From Defluviicoccus sp. (lineage in GTDB: Bacteria; Pseudomonadota; Alphaproteobacteria; MPNO01), in NCBI GenBank assembly GCA_022823775.1, contig JAJEHI010000080.1, positions 1-64,000 of the forward strand: 64,000 nt of DNA, in the 5' to 3' direction. The notes below the pieces were generated by a model. It searched no databases, was not told the origin of the DNA, and saw nothing but the letters and a program-made list of their open reading frames with translations. Made by a program: the position numbers and the translations under genes. Position 1 is the first letter of the stretch; every line of letters starts with the position of its first letter. Below, in pieces: positions 1-9,393 of the stretch.

Positions 1-1
1 G

Positions 2-565
2 GCGTGGCGGCGCAAGTTCCTGATCGACCGCGACATCGTCGACGCCACCCCGAACCGCGGCCACCGCGCCGTCGCCAAGCTGGTCCGGACCGGCAAGGTC
101 GCCAGCGTGATCACCCAGAACATCGACAACCTGCACCAGGAGTCGGGCGTGCCGGCGGAGAAGGTGATCGAGCTGCACGGTAACGGCTCCTACGCGAAAT
201 GCGTCTCCTGCGGGACCCGCTACGAGCTCGCGCCGATCAAGGAGGCGTTCGAGAAGGACGGCGTGCCGCCGGCCTGCACGATGTGCGGCGCGCCGGTGAA
301 GACGGCGACGATCTCCTTCGGCCAGGCGATGCCGGAGGCGGAGATGAAGCGCGCCCGGCGCGAGACGCTCGCCTGCGACCTTTTCCTCGCGATCGGCTCC
401 TCGCTCGTCGTTTATCCCGCCGCCGGCTTTCCCGTGCTCGCCAAGGAGTCCGGCTCGACCCTGGTCATCCTCAACCGGGAGGCGACCGATCTCGACTCCG
501 TCGCCGACCTCGTCATCAACCGCGAGATCGGCCCCACCCTGGGAGAAGCCGCCAACGTGAACTGA
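2..565 (+). CDS. Sir2-family NAD-dependent protein deacylase, 3' part
   Basis: The reading frame enters from the left edge at base 2 and gives 187 residues to a TGA stop, so the N-terminal Rossmann part is missing. The visible part has the family signature TQNIDNLH, then IELHG with the catalytic histidine, two zinc-binding pairs CVSC and CTMC, and the GSSLVVYPAAGFP cofactor segment. Sirtuins remove acyl groups from lysines using NAD+ and release nicotinamide and O-acyl-ADP-ribose, usually in the cytoplasm. The complete zinc finger and C-terminal strand suggest an intact gene upstream. Substrate cannot be read from the fragment; bacterial CobB-like enzymes act on metabolic proteins such as acetyl-CoA synthetase. 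Confidence 0.95.
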   Translation, partial: AWRRKFLIDRDIVDATPNRGHRAVAKLVRTGKVASVITQNIDNLHQESGVPAEKVIELHGNGSYAKCVSCGTRYELAPIKEAFEKDGVPPACTMCGAPVKTATISFGQAMPEAEMKRARRETLACDLFLAIGSSLVVYPAAGFPVLAKESGSTLVILNREATDLDSVADLVINREIGPTLGEAANVN

Positions 566-630
566 GGGGACGGACCCCCGCCGGAGCAGTCGCCGGGGCT
601 TTCGGCAACCCCGAAAATTCCTTATAGTTG

Positions 631-656
631 TTAACGGACTCTACTTTTCCCGTTAA
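631..656 (+). promoter_or_regulatory. Inverted repeat, possible operator upstream of a leader ORF
   Basis: TTAACGG at 631-637 and its complement CCGTTAA at 650-656 form a 7-bp inverted repeat with a 12-base spacer. A TATAGT box lies just upstream at 623-628. The block is noticeably AT-rich against its surroundings and sits in front of the short ORF at 674. It could be an operator or a weak hairpin; no regulator is identifiable. Confidence 0.3.
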
Positions 657-673
657 TAGCGAGGAACCCGGAC

Positions 674-745
674 ATGATTGCCCCGTCCGTCGCCAAGACC
701 CTCTGCCGCTCCCCGTCGAGTCCGCCGCGGGACAGCGCTGCATGA
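674..745 (+). CDS. Short upstream ORF, possible translational-coupling leader
   Basis: ATG at 674 follows a good ribosome-binding site (GAGGAA at 661-666) and encodes 23 residues. Its TGA stop overlaps the ATG of the next gene in the arrangement ATGA (742-745). The downstream gene has no ribosome-binding site of its own, so ribosomes finishing this short frame could restart there. The peptide (begins MIAPSVAKTL) has no recognised family. The overlap and ribosome-binding site are direct observations; the coupling role is inference. Confidence 0.4.
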   Translation: MIAPSVAKTLCRSPSSPPRDSAA

Positions 746-1416
746 CCGATCGGACGGGAAGGCTCGGTCGTCTGCCGCCGCGTGGCGCGAGGCGGCTCCA
801 GTGGTCCGAGGTCGAGGCCTTTTTCAGGGACTACGGCTGCGTCGTCGCCGGCGATCCCGAGCTCGATTGGTACCGGGAGGCGTGGGGTGCGCTGGAGAAG
901 GCGGGTCTCACGGGCGCGACCGAGTTCGCCGAGTTCGGTCTCGACGGAACGGTGACCAGGCTGCGGGCCCTTTGCCTGCTCGCGATGTATCTCGGGATTT
1001 ACCAGGCTGCGGGGGAGCAATCCGAGCTCGGCGGATATTTCCCGGGATACGAGCCCTGCTCCTGGTATCTCAATTCGCTGGGGGTGGGCGTCGAGGACCT
1101 CCGGGGATTCGGTCTTCTGGCCGAAGATCCGGAGACCGACGCGGCGTTCGATCCGGAAGACGAGGACGTCGCCCACGAGCCGCTGTACGAGCTGGCCGTG
1201 GAACTGGTGGAGGGCGAAGCCGACGCGATATTCGCGGTGCTGATCGACCACTACGGCGACAAGGCGGAACTGTTCGCCGCGCTGTGGAGTTCGAGGGGGC
1301 CGGCAAGCGAAAGCGAGCCCGCGGAGACGATTCTAGGCTCCGTGTCTCCCGGCGACGGGAAGCGGGAGGTTCTGTCCTACGTGGAGAACGGCATGGTCGG
1401 CTGGCGGCTGTTCTGA
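742..1416 (+). CDS. Hypothetical acidic protein, family not recognised
   Basis: This frame encodes 224 residues from the ATG at 742, which overlaps the stop of the short upstream ORF. A longer reading from the TTG at 628 is possible but its first 38 codons look non-coding. After a basic N-terminal tail of about 20 residues the protein is acidic, with an EDEDVAHEPLYELAVELVEGEAD stretch broken here as EDEDVAHEPL and YELAVELVEG. It has no signal peptide or clear membrane segment. Tryptophan and tyrosine residues are frequent in the middle, consistent with a compact soluble domain. I do not recognise the family. It lies between a sirtuin and an RNA methylase gene, neither of which suggests a job. 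Confidence 0.6.
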   Translation: MTDRTGRLGRLPPRGARRLQWSEVEAFFRDYGCVVAGDPELDWYREAWGALEKAGLTGATEFAEFGLDGTVTRLRALCLLAMYLGIYQAAGEQSELGGYFPGYEPCSWYLNSLGVGVEDLRGFGLLAEDPETDAAFDPEDEDVAHEPLYELAVELVEGEADAIFAVLIDHYGDKAELFAALWSSRGPASESEPAETILGSVSPGDGKREVLSYVENGMVGWRLF

Positions 1417-1672
1417 GCGGCCGTCGGAGCGTCGGCGGCCACGGATCGTTCCCGTCGAGCGGAAGTCCCGTGGCGTGCGGAAGACGGAGTCCGTTCCCGG
1501 TGGGGAACGCCGCGATCGGCATGCCGGCGGTCTTGCGTACGGCCACGCCGCGCGCGACGATCGAGGGGACGGCGGGCGGATGACGACGCAGGAACGTCGG
1601 GGCGAGACCGCCCTCCCGAATTCGCGCACTCAAGGGCTTGGCATCCGTCTCCCCGTTTCATAGATAGTTCCA

Positions 1673-2227
1673 ATGCGCGGCTATTTCGGCATCGGGGTCG
1701 AGGGCGTCAGCAAGGCGATGAACGCGGGTAACCTGTTCCGGTCCGCCCATGCGTTTTCGGCGAGCTTCGTGTTCACCGTGGCTGCCGCCTATTCGACCGC
1801 GGAGGGCGGCCGGGCCGATACCTCCAACGCGCCGAACGAGGTTCCGTTCTACAGTTTCGAATCGGTCGAAACCCTTATGCTGCCCAAAGGGTGCGCGCTG
1901 GTCGGCGTGGAGCTCGACGACCGCGCGGTCGACCTGCCGAGCTTCCGTCACCCGCGCCGGGCCGCTTACGTGCTCGGCATGGAGCGCGGCAGCCTGTCGG
2001 AGGAGTTGATGTCCTGCTGCGATTTCGCGGTGCGGATCCCGACCCGGTTCTCGCTCAACCTCGCCGCCGCGGGTGCCGTGGTGATGTACGACCGGCTGAT
2101 CTCGCTCAGACAATTCGGCGCCCGCCCGGTGGTGCCGGGCGGTCCGGTCGAAGCCCTTCCGCCCCACGTATTCGGGGAACCGGTATGGAAGAAGAAACAG
2201 GCCCGCCGCAAAGGAGTGTCGGCATGA
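1673..2227 (+). CDS. SpoU/TrmH-family RNA 2'-O-ribose methyltransferase
   Basis: This 184-residue protein carries the three SPOUT knot motifs: motif 1 with NAGNLFRSA near residue 17, motif 2 in the YVLGMERGSLSEE segment around residue 100, and motif 3 in RIPTRFSLNLAAAGAVVMYD around residues 121-140. The family transfers a methyl group from S-adenosylmethionine to a ribose 2'-OH in tRNA or rRNA, using a trefoil-knot fold and dimerisation. The protein lacks the N-terminal substrate-binding extension of larger members, like the short TrmL/TrmH class. Motif 2 reads GMERG rather than the common G-E-x-x-G spacing. Its TGA overlaps the next start by four bases (ATGA at 2224). Confidence 0.85.
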   Translation: MRGYFGIGVEGVSKAMNAGNLFRSAHAFSASFVFTVAAAYSTAEGGRADTSNAPNEVPFYSFESVETLMLPKGCALVGVELDDRAVDLPSFRHPRRAAYVLGMERGSLSEELMSCCDFAVRIPTRFSLNLAAAGAVVMYDRLISLRQFGARPVVPGGPVEALPPHVFGEPVWKKKQARRKGVSA

Positions 2228-2763
2228 AGATCGAGCGCCATACGGCCGCCGTGCCGCTGGCCGCATTGTGCGCCGCCGCCGTCGCGCTCGCCGCAAACGC
2301 CGCGCCGGCCCAGGAGGCGAAGCGCGTCGGCGGGTCCGGCCCCTGGAACGCCTATCAGGCGGGGAACGGCAAGAAGCGGGTCTGCTTCGTGCACGGCGCG
2401 CCGAACGACAGCCGCGGCAAGTACAAGCGGCGCGGCAAGACCTATCTCCAGGTTACCCACCGACCCGGCGAAAAGGTACGGCACGTGGCGAGCGTCACCG
2501 CCGGTTACATCTACAAAAAGGGCAGCCGGGTCGACGTCACGATCGACAAGCGCAAGTACAGCCTGTTCACCCACGGCGACACCGCCTGGGCGGAGGACGG
2601 GAAGACCGACCGCGCGATCGTCAGGGCCCTCATCAGGGGCCGCAAGATGACCGTCAAGGGACGGTCCACGCGGAACACCCTGACCACCGATACCTACTCG
2701 CTCAACGGGTTCACGCTGGCCTACAAGGCGGCGAGCAAGGCATGCAAGGTCAAACCGCTCTGA
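2224..2763 (+). CDS. Invasion-associated locus B (IalB) family secreted protein
   Basis: This 179-residue protein starts with a Sec signal peptide of about 28 residues (basic MKIERH, hydrophobic Ala/Leu core, then ANAAPAQ). The mature part contains WNAYQAGNGKKRVCF near its start, RRGKTYLQVTHRP, and a second cysteine near the C-terminus, as in IalB-domain proteins. These are small periplasmic or envelope proteins common in alphaproteobacteria and named after a Bartonella invasion locus; most have no known molecular role. The gene overlaps the upstream methylase gene by four bases and is followed 85 bases later by sodC, another periplasmic protein. Confidence 0.8.
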   Translation: MKIERHTAAVPLAALCAAAVALAANAAPAQEAKRVGGSGPWNAYQAGNGKKRVCFVHGAPNDSRGKYKRRGKTYLQVTHRPGEKVRHVASVTAGYIYKKGSRVDVTIDKRKYSLFTHGDTAWAEDGKTDRAIVRALIRGRKMTVKGRSTRNTLTTDTYSLNGFTLAYKAASKACKVKPL

Positions 2764-2848
2764 ACCCCGCTTGCCGCCCGCGACCGGGGTCTCCAAGATG
2801 GGCCGCGTCCGTCGCGGAGAGTACCGTCAACGAGGGGAGGAAACGTCG

Positions 2849-3361
2849 ATGAGATCGAACCGCGTAACCGTCCTGTTGGCCTGCATCGCCTTCGCGGCCG
2901 CGACCGTCCAGACGGCGGGAGCGGCGGAACAGGCCATGGCGAAGCTGAAGAACCCCAAGGGGGAGAGCGTAGGCGAGGTCAAGTTGATGGAGACCCCGCA
3001 CGGCACACTTCTCCACGCGAAGTTCTCCAACCTGCCGCCCGGCGCCCATGCCTTCCACGTGCACGCCGTCGGAAAATGCGAGCCGCCCTTCAAGTCCGCG
3101 GGCGGCCATTTCAACCCGGACGGCAAGAAGCACGGAATCCATGCCGCCGAAGGGCTCCATGTCGGAGACATGCCGAACATCCACGTCCCGGCCTCCGGCA
3201 GCCTGGAGATCGAGGTGCTGAATGCGCTCCTCAAGCTCGATGCGAAGCTGTTCGACGCAGACGGCGCGGCGATCGTGCTGCACGCGGGGCCCGACGACTA
3301 CAAGTCGGACCCGGCGGGCGCGGCCGGCGCGCGCATCGCCTGCGGCGTCATCGCGAAGTAG
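2849..3361 (+). CDS. sodC: Periplasmic Cu/Zn superoxide dismutase
   Basis: This 170-residue precursor has a signal peptide ending near AGAAEQ. It disproportionates superoxide to hydrogen peroxide and oxygen in the periplasm. All metal ligands are visible: copper at His70, His72, His87 and His145, zinc at His87 (bridging), His95, His104 and Asp107. Cys77 and Cys165 can form the conserved disulfide. The start at 2849 is chosen because GAGGGGAGG lies just upstream and the signal peptide begins there; a longer frame from 2771 adds 26 residues without a signal-like sequence. Confidence 0.95.
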   Translation: MRSNRVTVLLACIAFAAATVQTAGAAEQAMAKLKNPKGESVGEVKLMETPHGTLLHAKFSNLPPGAHAFHVHAVGKCEPPFKSAGGHFNPDGKKHGIHAAEGLHVGDMPNIHVPASGSLEIEVLNALLKLDAKLFDADGAAIVLHAGPDDYKSDPAGAAGARIACGVIAK

Positions 3362-3425
3362 CGTCGAAAGGGTCGATCACGGGCGTCTTGCCGGCCGGTT
3401 CCGTAGTCCCTTGGCAGAGTCCAGG

Positions 3426-4010
3426 ATGCCCAGAATCGAGTCCGTTACCGTATTCTGCGGTTCCTCCCTCGGCGCCTCGGCACGCTACGAATCGGCGGTA
3501 CGCGAATTCGGCGCGCGCCTGGCCGAAGCCGGTATCCGGACGGTCTACGGAGGCGGCAGGAGCGGGCTGATGGGCGCCCTGGCGGACGCGGCGCTCGCGG
3601 CGGGCGGCGAGGTGGTGGGCATCATCCCGTCCTTTCTTCACCATCGCGAGGTCGCGCATGACGGGCTGACGGAGATGCACGTCGTCTCCAGCATGCACGA
3701 GCGCAAGCAGCTCATGTTCGACCTCTCCGACGCCGCCTGCGCATTGCCGGGCGGGCCCGGCACGCTGGACGAGACGATCGAGTTCGTTACCTGGCGCCAG
3801 CTCCGTCTGCACGACCGGGCGATGGTGATCCTCGACACCGACGGGTACTGGGCCGGCCTCCGGTCGCTCATGGGACGGATCGTCGACCACGGCTTCGCCG
3901 GACCCGACGTGCACGACTTTTTCGAGTACACGGCGACACCGGAAGAGGCCGTCGCCGCGCTCTCCCGAGCCACGGCCCCGGCCCGCCGCGAGGACGGCGC
4001 GCGGCTTTAG
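3426..4010 (+). CDS. LOG-family phosphoribohydrolase (TIGR00730 / YvdD type)
   Basis: This 194-residue protein has the family hallmarks: GGGRSGLMG at 42-50, MHERK near 90-94 and PGGPGTLDE at 108-116. Many members were once labelled lysine decarboxylases, but LOG proteins characterised in plants and bacteria cleave cytokinin nucleoside 5'-monophosphates or other nucleotides to base and ribose 5-phosphate. The Arg and Glu of the last two motifs are the catalytic pair in that family. The substrate here is not known. The gene converges on the toxin gene to its right: the two stop codons share the bases TTAG at 4007-4010. Confidence 0.9.
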   Translation: MPRIESVTVFCGSSLGASARYESAVREFGARLAEAGIRTVYGGGRSGLMGALADAALAAGGEVVGIIPSFLHHREVAHDGLTEMHVVSSMHERKQLMFDLSDAACALPGGPGTLDETIEFVTWRQLRLHDRAMVILDTDGYWAGLRSLMGRIVDHGFAGPDVHDFFEYTATPEEAVAALSRATAPARREDGARL

Positions 4011-4438
4011 CGCCTGTCCGCCACGTATTCGATCCGGTCCGACAGGTACGGATGCGCCCGCACCTTGTCGCGAAAGCGCGTATCGGCCGTCACGACGGGA
4101 TACTGGGTCTGAACGGCAAGCGCGAGATAGAAGCAGTCATAGATCGGGTGGTCGAGGTCGATCGCCAGACGTGTGGCGGCAGCGGTGAGTTGGGGCATCG
4201 GAACGGGGATCGCGACCGGAGCGGCCCGCAAGGCGTCCACCGCGTCCACCAAGTCGTCGGTGGAGATGTCGCCGCGGCGGCGCACCGCCCATAGCGCATT
4301 GGCCGCCTCGGCAAAGACAAGTGCTGGAGCAATGACCGTCGTGCCGCCGCTCAGGAGCGCGGCCGCTTCTTCGGAATGCACCTCATCGACCAGCCACTTC
4401 ACCACGACACTGGCATCGACCACATAGCCAGCGGTCAC
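4007..4438 (-). CDS. vapC: VapC-type PIN-domain ribonuclease toxin
   Basis: This 143-residue PIN-domain protein has the acidic residues expected for metal-dependent RNA cleavage: Asp8 in YVVDAS, Glu44 in FAEAANALW, Asp101 in [10 protein letters not shown] and Asp119 in VVTADTRF. VapC toxins cut tRNA or rRNA and stop translation unless bound by their antitoxin. The gene follows the antitoxin gene with a four-base overlap (4435-4438), the usual antitoxin-first order. All four acidic positions are present, so the toxin is probably functional, unlike the PIN protein at 9564. Confidence 0.9.
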   Translation of the reverse strand: MTAGYVVDASVVVKWLVDEVHSEEAAALLSGGTTVIAPALVFAEAANALWAVRRRGDISTDDLVDAVDALRAAPVAIPVPMPQLTAAATRLAIDLDHPIYDCFYLALAVQTQYPVVTADTRFRDKVRAHPYLSDRIEYVADRR

Positions 4439-4671
4439 GCCGTCGCGTCCCGGTCGCGGTCGGCGCGGATCGTGTCGCTGCTGTCGACCGACGAACGCAG
4501 ACGCCGGCGCAGCGCTTTCGCCCGCGCTGCGAAGTCTTCTTCCGCGCCCAGCAGCGACGTCCGCAGGATTTCCCGGTGCTCGGCTTCGGCGGAGCGGCCA
4601 TTGGCCGCGGCCCTTCGCTTAAGCGCGCCGACCAGTTCCGGGCTTATCTTTCGCACCGTCAGTTGCGCCAT
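4435..4671 (-). CDS. vapB: FitA/VapB-type ribbon-helix-helix antitoxin
   Basis: This 78-residue protein begins [19 protein letters not shown], the beta-strand and first helix of a ribbon-helix-helix DNA-binding domain in the FitA style. It continues with a [14 protein letters not shown] segment typical of the second helix. Its charged C-terminal half should wrap around the toxin. The ATG at 4671 is chosen over the longer frame from 4755 because homologues begin with this strand. The 210-base gap to icd probably holds the divergent promoters; such antitoxins usually repress their own operon. Confidence 0.88.
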   Translation of the reverse strand: MAQLTVRKISPELVGALKRRAAANGRSAEAEHREILRTSLLGAEEDFAARAKALRRRLRSSVDSSDTIRADRDRDATA

Positions 4672-4881
4672 CGGTTTGCCTGCAAAAGCATCGCCTTCAT
4701 TGACAGCACAAAAATTAGTCGGGCAACGCCGGGAGGGCAAGACGGATGCCGGCATTTTCTAATTCGCGCCCCGCCTTGCGCGGGCGGCGCGCAATGCTAT
4801 CTTGCGCGCCATCAGGGACATCCCAAGCGATGCGATCCGCGGCGGCGCGGAGGGCGCCGCATGATCGAAAGGGCTGAGTTC

Positions 4882-6096
4882 ATGAGCAAGATCAAGGTCG
4901 CCAACCCCATCGTCGAGATGGACGGCGACGAGATGACGCGCATCATCTGGCAGTTCATCAAGGACAAGCTGATCCTCCCCTATCTCGACGTCGAGCTGGT
5001 CTATTACGACCTCGGGATCGAGGCGCGGGACGCGACGGACGACCGGATCACCGTCGATTCGGCCAACGCGACCAAGGAGTACGGGGTCGCCGTCAAGTGC
5101 GCGACCATCACCCCGGACGAGCAGCGGGTCGAGGAGTTCGGCCTCAAGCGGATGTACCGCTCGCCCAACGGCACGATCCGCAACATCGTCGGCGGCACGA
5201 TCTTCCGCGAGCCCATCGTGATGGGCAACGTCCCCCGCCTGGTGCCGGGCTGGACCCAGCCCTTCGTGATCGGCCGCCACGCATACGGGGACCAGTACCG
5301 CGCGACCGATTTCCTGGTGCCGGGGCCGGGCAGGCTCACCATGACCTTCGAGCCCGCCGACGGCGGCGAAGCGGTCACCCGCGAGGTGATGGATTTCGAG
5401 GACTCGGGCGTCGCGCTCGGCATGTACAACCTCGACGAGAGCATCAGAGGCTTCGCCCGGTCGAGCTTCAACTACGGGCTGACGCGCGGCTGGCCGGTTT
5501 ACCTCTCGACCAAGAACACCATCCTCAAGGCCTATGACGGGCGCTTCAAGGACCTGTTCCAGGAGGTCTTCGACGACGAGTTCGCCGACCAGTTCGCCGA
5601 GAAGGACATCTTCTACGAGCACCGGCTGATCGACGACATGGTCGCGCAGGCGCTCAAATGGTCGGGCGGTTTCGTCTGGGCCTGCAAGAACTACGACGGC
5701 GACGTGCAGTCCGACACCGCCGCGCAGGGGTTCGGCTCGCTCGGGCTGATGACCTCGGTGCTGATGACGCCGGACGGCAGGACGGTCGAGGCAGAGGCGG
5801 CGCACGGCACGGTGACCAGGCATTACCGCCAGCACCAGCAGGGGCTCGAGACCTCGACCAACCCGATCGCCTCGATCTTCGCCTGGACCCGCGGTCTGTT
5901 CTATCGCGGCACGTTCGACGAGACGCCGGAGGTGGTGCGCTTCGCCGAGCGGCTGGAGCAGGTCTGCCGAGAGACCGTCGAGGACGGGTTCATGACCAAG
6001 GACCTCGCCATCCTGATCGGCCCCGACCAGGAGTTCCTGACCACCAACCAGTTTCTCGACAAGCTCGACGAGCGCCTCAGAGCGGCCATGGGCTGA
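4882..6096 (+). CDS. icd: NADP-dependent isocitrate dehydrogenase, eukaryote-like homodimeric type
   Basis: This 404-residue enzyme oxidatively decarboxylates isocitrate to 2-oxoglutarate in the TCA cycle. It shows the type II (IDH1/IDH2-like) signatures: a start near [18 protein letters not shown], the substrate loop [19 protein letters not shown], the metal-binding region with the [18 protein letters not shown] segment, and [13 protein letters not shown] near the C-terminus. Its length matches the family. ATG 4882 is used because it starts the conserved N-terminus; a longer frame from 4576 runs through the divergent antitoxin gene. It appears to be transcribed alone or with the monooxygenase gene 34 bases downstream. 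Confidence 0.97.
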   Translation: MSKIKVANPIVEMDGDEMTRIIWQFIKDKLILPYLDVELVYYDLGIEARDATDDRITVDSANATKEYGVAVKCATITPDEQRVEEFGLKRMYRSPNGTIRNIVGGTIFREPIVMGNVPRLVPGWTQPFVIGRHAYGDQYRATDFLVPGPGRLTMTFEPADGGEAVTREVMDFEDSGVALGMYNLDESIRGFARSSFNYGLTRGWPVYLSTKNTILKAYDGRFKDLFQEVFDDEFADQFAEKDIFYEHRLIDDMVAQALKWSGGFVWACKNYDGDVQSDTAAQGFGSLGLMTSVLMTPDGRTVEAEAAHGTVTRHYRQHQQGLETSTNPIASIFAWTRGLFYRGTFDETPEVVRFAERLEQVCRETVEDGFMTKDLAILIGPDQEFLTTNQFLDKLDERLRAAMG

Positions 6097-6130
6097 GGCC
6101 CGGCTGCCCCGGCCGCGAGGCGGTCCCTTC

Positions 6131-8476
6131 ATGCGGGTCGCGGTGGTCGGCGGCGGAGCGGCCGGGCTCTATTTCGCGCTGCTGGCGAAGAAAGCCTGGT
6201 CCGGCTGGGACATCGAGGTTCACGAACGCAACCGGAGCGACGACACGTTCGGCTTCGGCGTCGTGTTCTCCGACGAGACGCTCGACAATTTCCGGAACTA
6301 CGACCGGGAAAGCTACGACGCGATCCGGGACGTCTTCGTCTACTGGGACGAGATCGACTTCGTCTTCCACGGCGAGACGGTCCGCAGCGGCGGGCACGGC
6401 TTCTGCGGCTGCTCGCGGCGCGCGCTGCTCGACGTGCTGCAGGGCCGCTGCGCCGGGTTCGGTGTAAAGCTCCATTTCGAAAGCGAGATCGACGACCCCG
6501 CCGTGCTCAGCAGCTACGACCTGATCGTCGGCGCCGACGGAATCAATTCGACCGTCCGGGAACGCTACCGAGATAAGTTCCGGCCGCGCATCGAGCCCCG
6601 TCTCAACCGTTTTCTCTGGCTCGGCACGACCAGACCGCACGACGCTTTCACCTTCGATTTTACCATGAACGAGCATGGGATCTGGGTGCTCGGCGCCTAC
6701 CAGCACGGGGCCGGCGACAGCACCTGGATCGTCGAGGCTCCTGCCCCCACCTGGGAGAACGCGAAGGCAGAGGTCGCGGACCTCCCCGAGCCCGACCTGC
6801 TCGCCTACATGGAACGCCTGTGGGCGAACCGGCTCGACGGTCATCGGCTGATCGCCAACCGCAGCATCTGGCGTACCTTCCCGATGGTCCGGAACGAGCG
6901 CTGGTGGCACGGCAACACTGTGCTGCTGGGCGACGCGCTGCATACCGCGCATTATTCGATCGGTTCCGGGACCAAGCTCGCGATGGAGGACGCGATCGCG
7001 CTCTACGAGGCTTTCCGCGGCGGCGGTTCACTGCCCGAAATTCTCTCGCGGTTCGAGGACGAACGGAGGCCCGAGGTGGAGCGCACCCAGCACGCCTCCG
7101 ATACCAGCGTGGTCTGGACCGAAAATCCGCGCCGCTACTGGGACATGGAGCCGACCCAGGCGGCGTTCTCCATGCTGTCGCGCTCGAAACAGGTGACCTA
7201 CGACAATCTGAGGATCCGGGACGCGGGGTTCGTCGACCGGGTGGATGCCTGGTTCTGCCGCCGCGTCCGCGAGGCCGGTTTGACCGTCGACACGGATCGC
7301 CCGCCGATGTTCACCCCGTTCCGGCTGCGCGACACGGTGCTTCCGAACCGCGTCGTCGTCTCGCCGATGGACATGTACTCGGCCGTCGACGGCGGGATCG
7401 GGGACTTCCATTTCGTGCATCTCGGAAGCCTCGCGCTCGGCGGCGCTGGGCTGATCTTCACGGAAATGCTCTGCGTAAGCGCCGACGGACGGATCACGCC
7501 GGGCTGCGCCGGGCTCTACGACGACGCGCACGTCGCGGCGTGGAAGCGGATCGTCGACTTCGTCCACGCCGAATCGGATGCGAAGGTCGCCGTCCAGCTC
7601 GGCCATAGCGGGCGCAAGGGATCGACCCGCATCGGCTGGGAAGGGATGGACATGCCGCTTGAGGACGGCAACTGGCCCCTGATCGCGCCCTCGCCGATCC
7701 CCTACCACACGTTCAACCGGGTGCCGCGCGAGATGACGCGGGACGATATGGAGCGCGTCGCGGCGGAATTCGTCGCCGCCGCTGGCCGCGCGCGGGAGAC
7801 CGGCGCCGACATGCTGGAACTCCACATGGCGCACGGCTACCTGCTGTCGAGCTTCATCACCCCGGTGAGCAACCGCAGGACAGACGATTACGGCGGCCCG
7901 CTCGCCAACCGGATGCGCTTCCCGCTCGAGGTGTTCGACGCGGTACGCGCGGCGTGGCCGGACGACAAGCCGATTTCGGTCAGGATCTCGGCGACCGACT
8001 GGGTAGGCGCCGACGGGATCGAGGGCGCCGACGCGGTCGCGATCGCGGCGATGCTGAAGGAGCGCGGCTGCGACCTGATCGACGTGTCGGCCGGCCAGAC
8101 CACGCCCGAGGCGCGGCCCGTCTACGGGCGCATGTTCCAGGCATGGCTGTCCGAGCAGGTACGGAACGAGGCCGGAATACCGACCGTCGCGGTCGGCAAC
8201 ATCACTACCGCCGACCAGGTCAACACGATCCTCGCGGCCGGACGCGCCGATCTCGTCGCGCTGGCAAGGCCGCATCTGACGAACCCGCATTTCACCCTCG
8301 ACGCGGCGGCCCGCTACGGCGTTGAGCAACAGCGCTGGCCCGCCCCGTATCTGACGGCGAAGGAACAGGCCTTCCGCCTCGCCGCGCGCGAGCGCGCGGA
8401 GATGGGGGCGCTGCGAACGGCGCGCCGTCCGTCGAGTCACCGCCATGACGGCGAAGACGATGCCCCAAGCGTGTAA
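6131..8476 (+). CDS. Fused FAD monooxygenase / old-yellow-enzyme, salicylyl-CoA 5-hydroxylase type
   Basis: This 781-residue protein fuses two flavoenzymes. Residues 1 to about 380 are a class A flavin monooxygenase, with [17 protein letters not shown] at the start and the FAD-binding [16 protein letters not shown] near 270. From about 395 it is an old-yellow-enzyme NADH:flavin oxidoreductase, with [20 protein letters not shown], an [20 protein letters not shown] segment and the C-terminal [10 protein letters not shown]. The same architecture occurs in 2-aminobenzoyl-CoA monooxygenase/reductase and in proteins annotated as bifunctional salicylyl-CoA 5-hydroxylase. It therefore probably hydroxylates an aromatic CoA thioester. 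The exact substrate is not determined. The adjacent hydratase/lyase also works on aromatic CoA esters. Confidence 0.88.
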   Translation: MRVAVVGGGAAGLYFALLAKKAWSGWDIEVHERNRSDDTFGFGVVFSDETLDNFRNYDRESYDAIRDVFVYWDEIDFVFHGETVRSGGHGFCGCSRRALLDVLQGRCAGFGVKLHFESEIDDPAVLSSYDLIVGADGINSTVRERYRDKFRPRIEPRLNRFLWLGTTRPHDAFTFDFTMNEHGIWVLGAYQHGAGDSTWIVEAPAPTWENAKAEVADLPEPDLLAYMERLWANRLDGHRLIANRSIWRTFPMVRNERWWHGNTVLLGDALHTAHYSIGSGTKLAMEDAIALYEAFRGGGSLPEILSRFEDERRPEVERTQHASDTSVVWTENPRRYWDMEPTQAAFSMLSRSKQVTYDNLRIRDAGFVDRVDAWFCRRVREAGLTVDTDRPPMFTPFRLRDTVLPNRVVVSPMDMYSAVDGGIGDFHFVHLGSLALGGAGLIFTEMLCVSADGRITPGCAGLYDDAHVAAWKRIVDFVHAESDAKVAVQLGHSGRKGSTRIGWEGMDMPLEDGNWPLIAPSPIPYHTFNRVPREMTRDDMERVAAEFVAAAGRARETGADMLELHMAHGYLLSSFITPVSNRRTDDYGGPLANRMRFPLEVFDAVRAAWPDDKPISVRISATDWVGADGIEGADAVAIAAMLKERGCDLIDVSAGQTTPEARPVYGRMFQAWLSEQVRNEAGIPTVAVGNITTADQVNTILAAGRADLVALARPHLTNPHFTLDAAARYGVEQQRWPAPYLTAKEQAFRLAARERAEMGALRTARRPSSHRHDGEDDAPSV

Positions 8477-8521
8477 GATTGAATCGACCCGGCAAAGAAC
8501 CCGAACCAGGGAAGAGGACGC

Positions 8522-9376
8522 ATGACCATCGGCACATACCGGACCGTCAAGGTCGAGAAGGACGACGGCATCGGCTGGCTCTACATGAACCGGCCGGAGA
8601 AGCGGAACGCGATGAACCCGCAGATGCATTTCGACATGGATGCGGTGTTGCCGGAGATCGAGGCCGATCCCGAGATTCGGGTGGTGATCCTCACCGGCGC
8701 GGGCGAGGCGTTCTGCGCCGGGCAGGATTTGCGCGAGTATTTCCGCGGTCTCGACGGCGATCCGGTCGGACGCCGCCGCGCAGGCGAGGCGAGCGAGCGC
8801 TGGCGCAACCGCCGGCTGATGAGCTTCAACAAGCCGACCGTCGCGATGGTCAACGGCTATTGCATCGGCGGCGGGTTCACCCAGATGCTGTGCTGCGACT
8901 TCGCCATCGCCGCCGACGAAGCCATGTTCGGCCTCTCGGAGGTCAACTGGGGCATTCTGCCGGGCGGGCTGGTGTCCAAGAAGCTCACCGATACGGTCTT
9001 GTTCCGGCACGCGATGTACTACGCCTGCACCGGGCGCACGCTCGACGGGAAACGGGCGGCGGAGATCGGGCTGGTCAACGAATCCTACCCGCGCGAGCGG
9101 CTGAGGGAGGAGACCGTAGCGCTCGCCCGCGAGCTGATGGAGAAGAACCAGGAGGTACTGCGCGCGACAAAGCACGCGATCCGCGCGGTGCGGACGATGA
9201 ACGACGACCAGGCGTTCGACTATCTCGCCGCCAAGGGCGCCGAGATCAAGCAGCGCGACCGCGAGAACGCCTACGCCAACGGCATCAAGCAGTTCCTCGA
9301 CGACAAGAGCTACAAGCCGACCTTCGGCGCCTATGACCGCGAACAGGCAATCAGGGACAATGAGGCCGCCGAGTAG
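8522..9376 (+). CDS. p-Hydroxycinnamoyl-CoA (feruloyl-CoA) hydratase/lyase
   Basis: This 284-residue crotonase-fold protein closely resembles the Pseudomonas hydroxycinnamoyl-CoA hydratase-lyases throughout, including the C-terminal IKQFLDDKSYKPTF. Those enzymes hydrate p-coumaroyl-, caffeoyl- or feruloyl-CoA and split off acetyl-CoA, giving the benzaldehyde. The catalytic glutamate is Glu140 in FGLSEVNWG, with Trp143, matching Glu143 and Trp146 of the P. fluorescens enzyme by a constant offset. The position matching its Ser123 is Thr120. The oxyanion-hole segment NGYCIGGGF is present. The gene follows the fused monooxygenase by 45 bases, suggesting a shared role in phenylpropanoid or aromatic-acid breakdown. 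Confidence 0.85.
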   Translation: MTIGTYRTVKVEKDDGIGWLYMNRPEKRNAMNPQMHFDMDAVLPEIEADPEIRVVILTGAGEAFCAGQDLREYFRGLDGDPVGRRRAGEASERWRNRRLMSFNKPTVAMVNGYCIGGGFTQMLCCDFAIAADEAMFGLSEVNWGILPGGLVSKKLTDTVLFRHAMYYACTGRTLDGKRAAEIGLVNESYPRERLREETVALARELMEKNQEVLRATKHAIRAVRTMNDDQAFDYLAAKGAEIKQRDRENAYANGIKQFLDDKSYKPTFGAYDREQAIRDNEAAE

Positions 9377-9393
9377 GGCGGCGGAGCAAGCCG

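Noticed and set aside
1417-1672. Possible gene in the 256-base gap before the TrmH-type gene
   Set aside because: Short frames exist on both strands, but none has a ribosome-binding site plus a protein-like composition. I see nothing to annotate.
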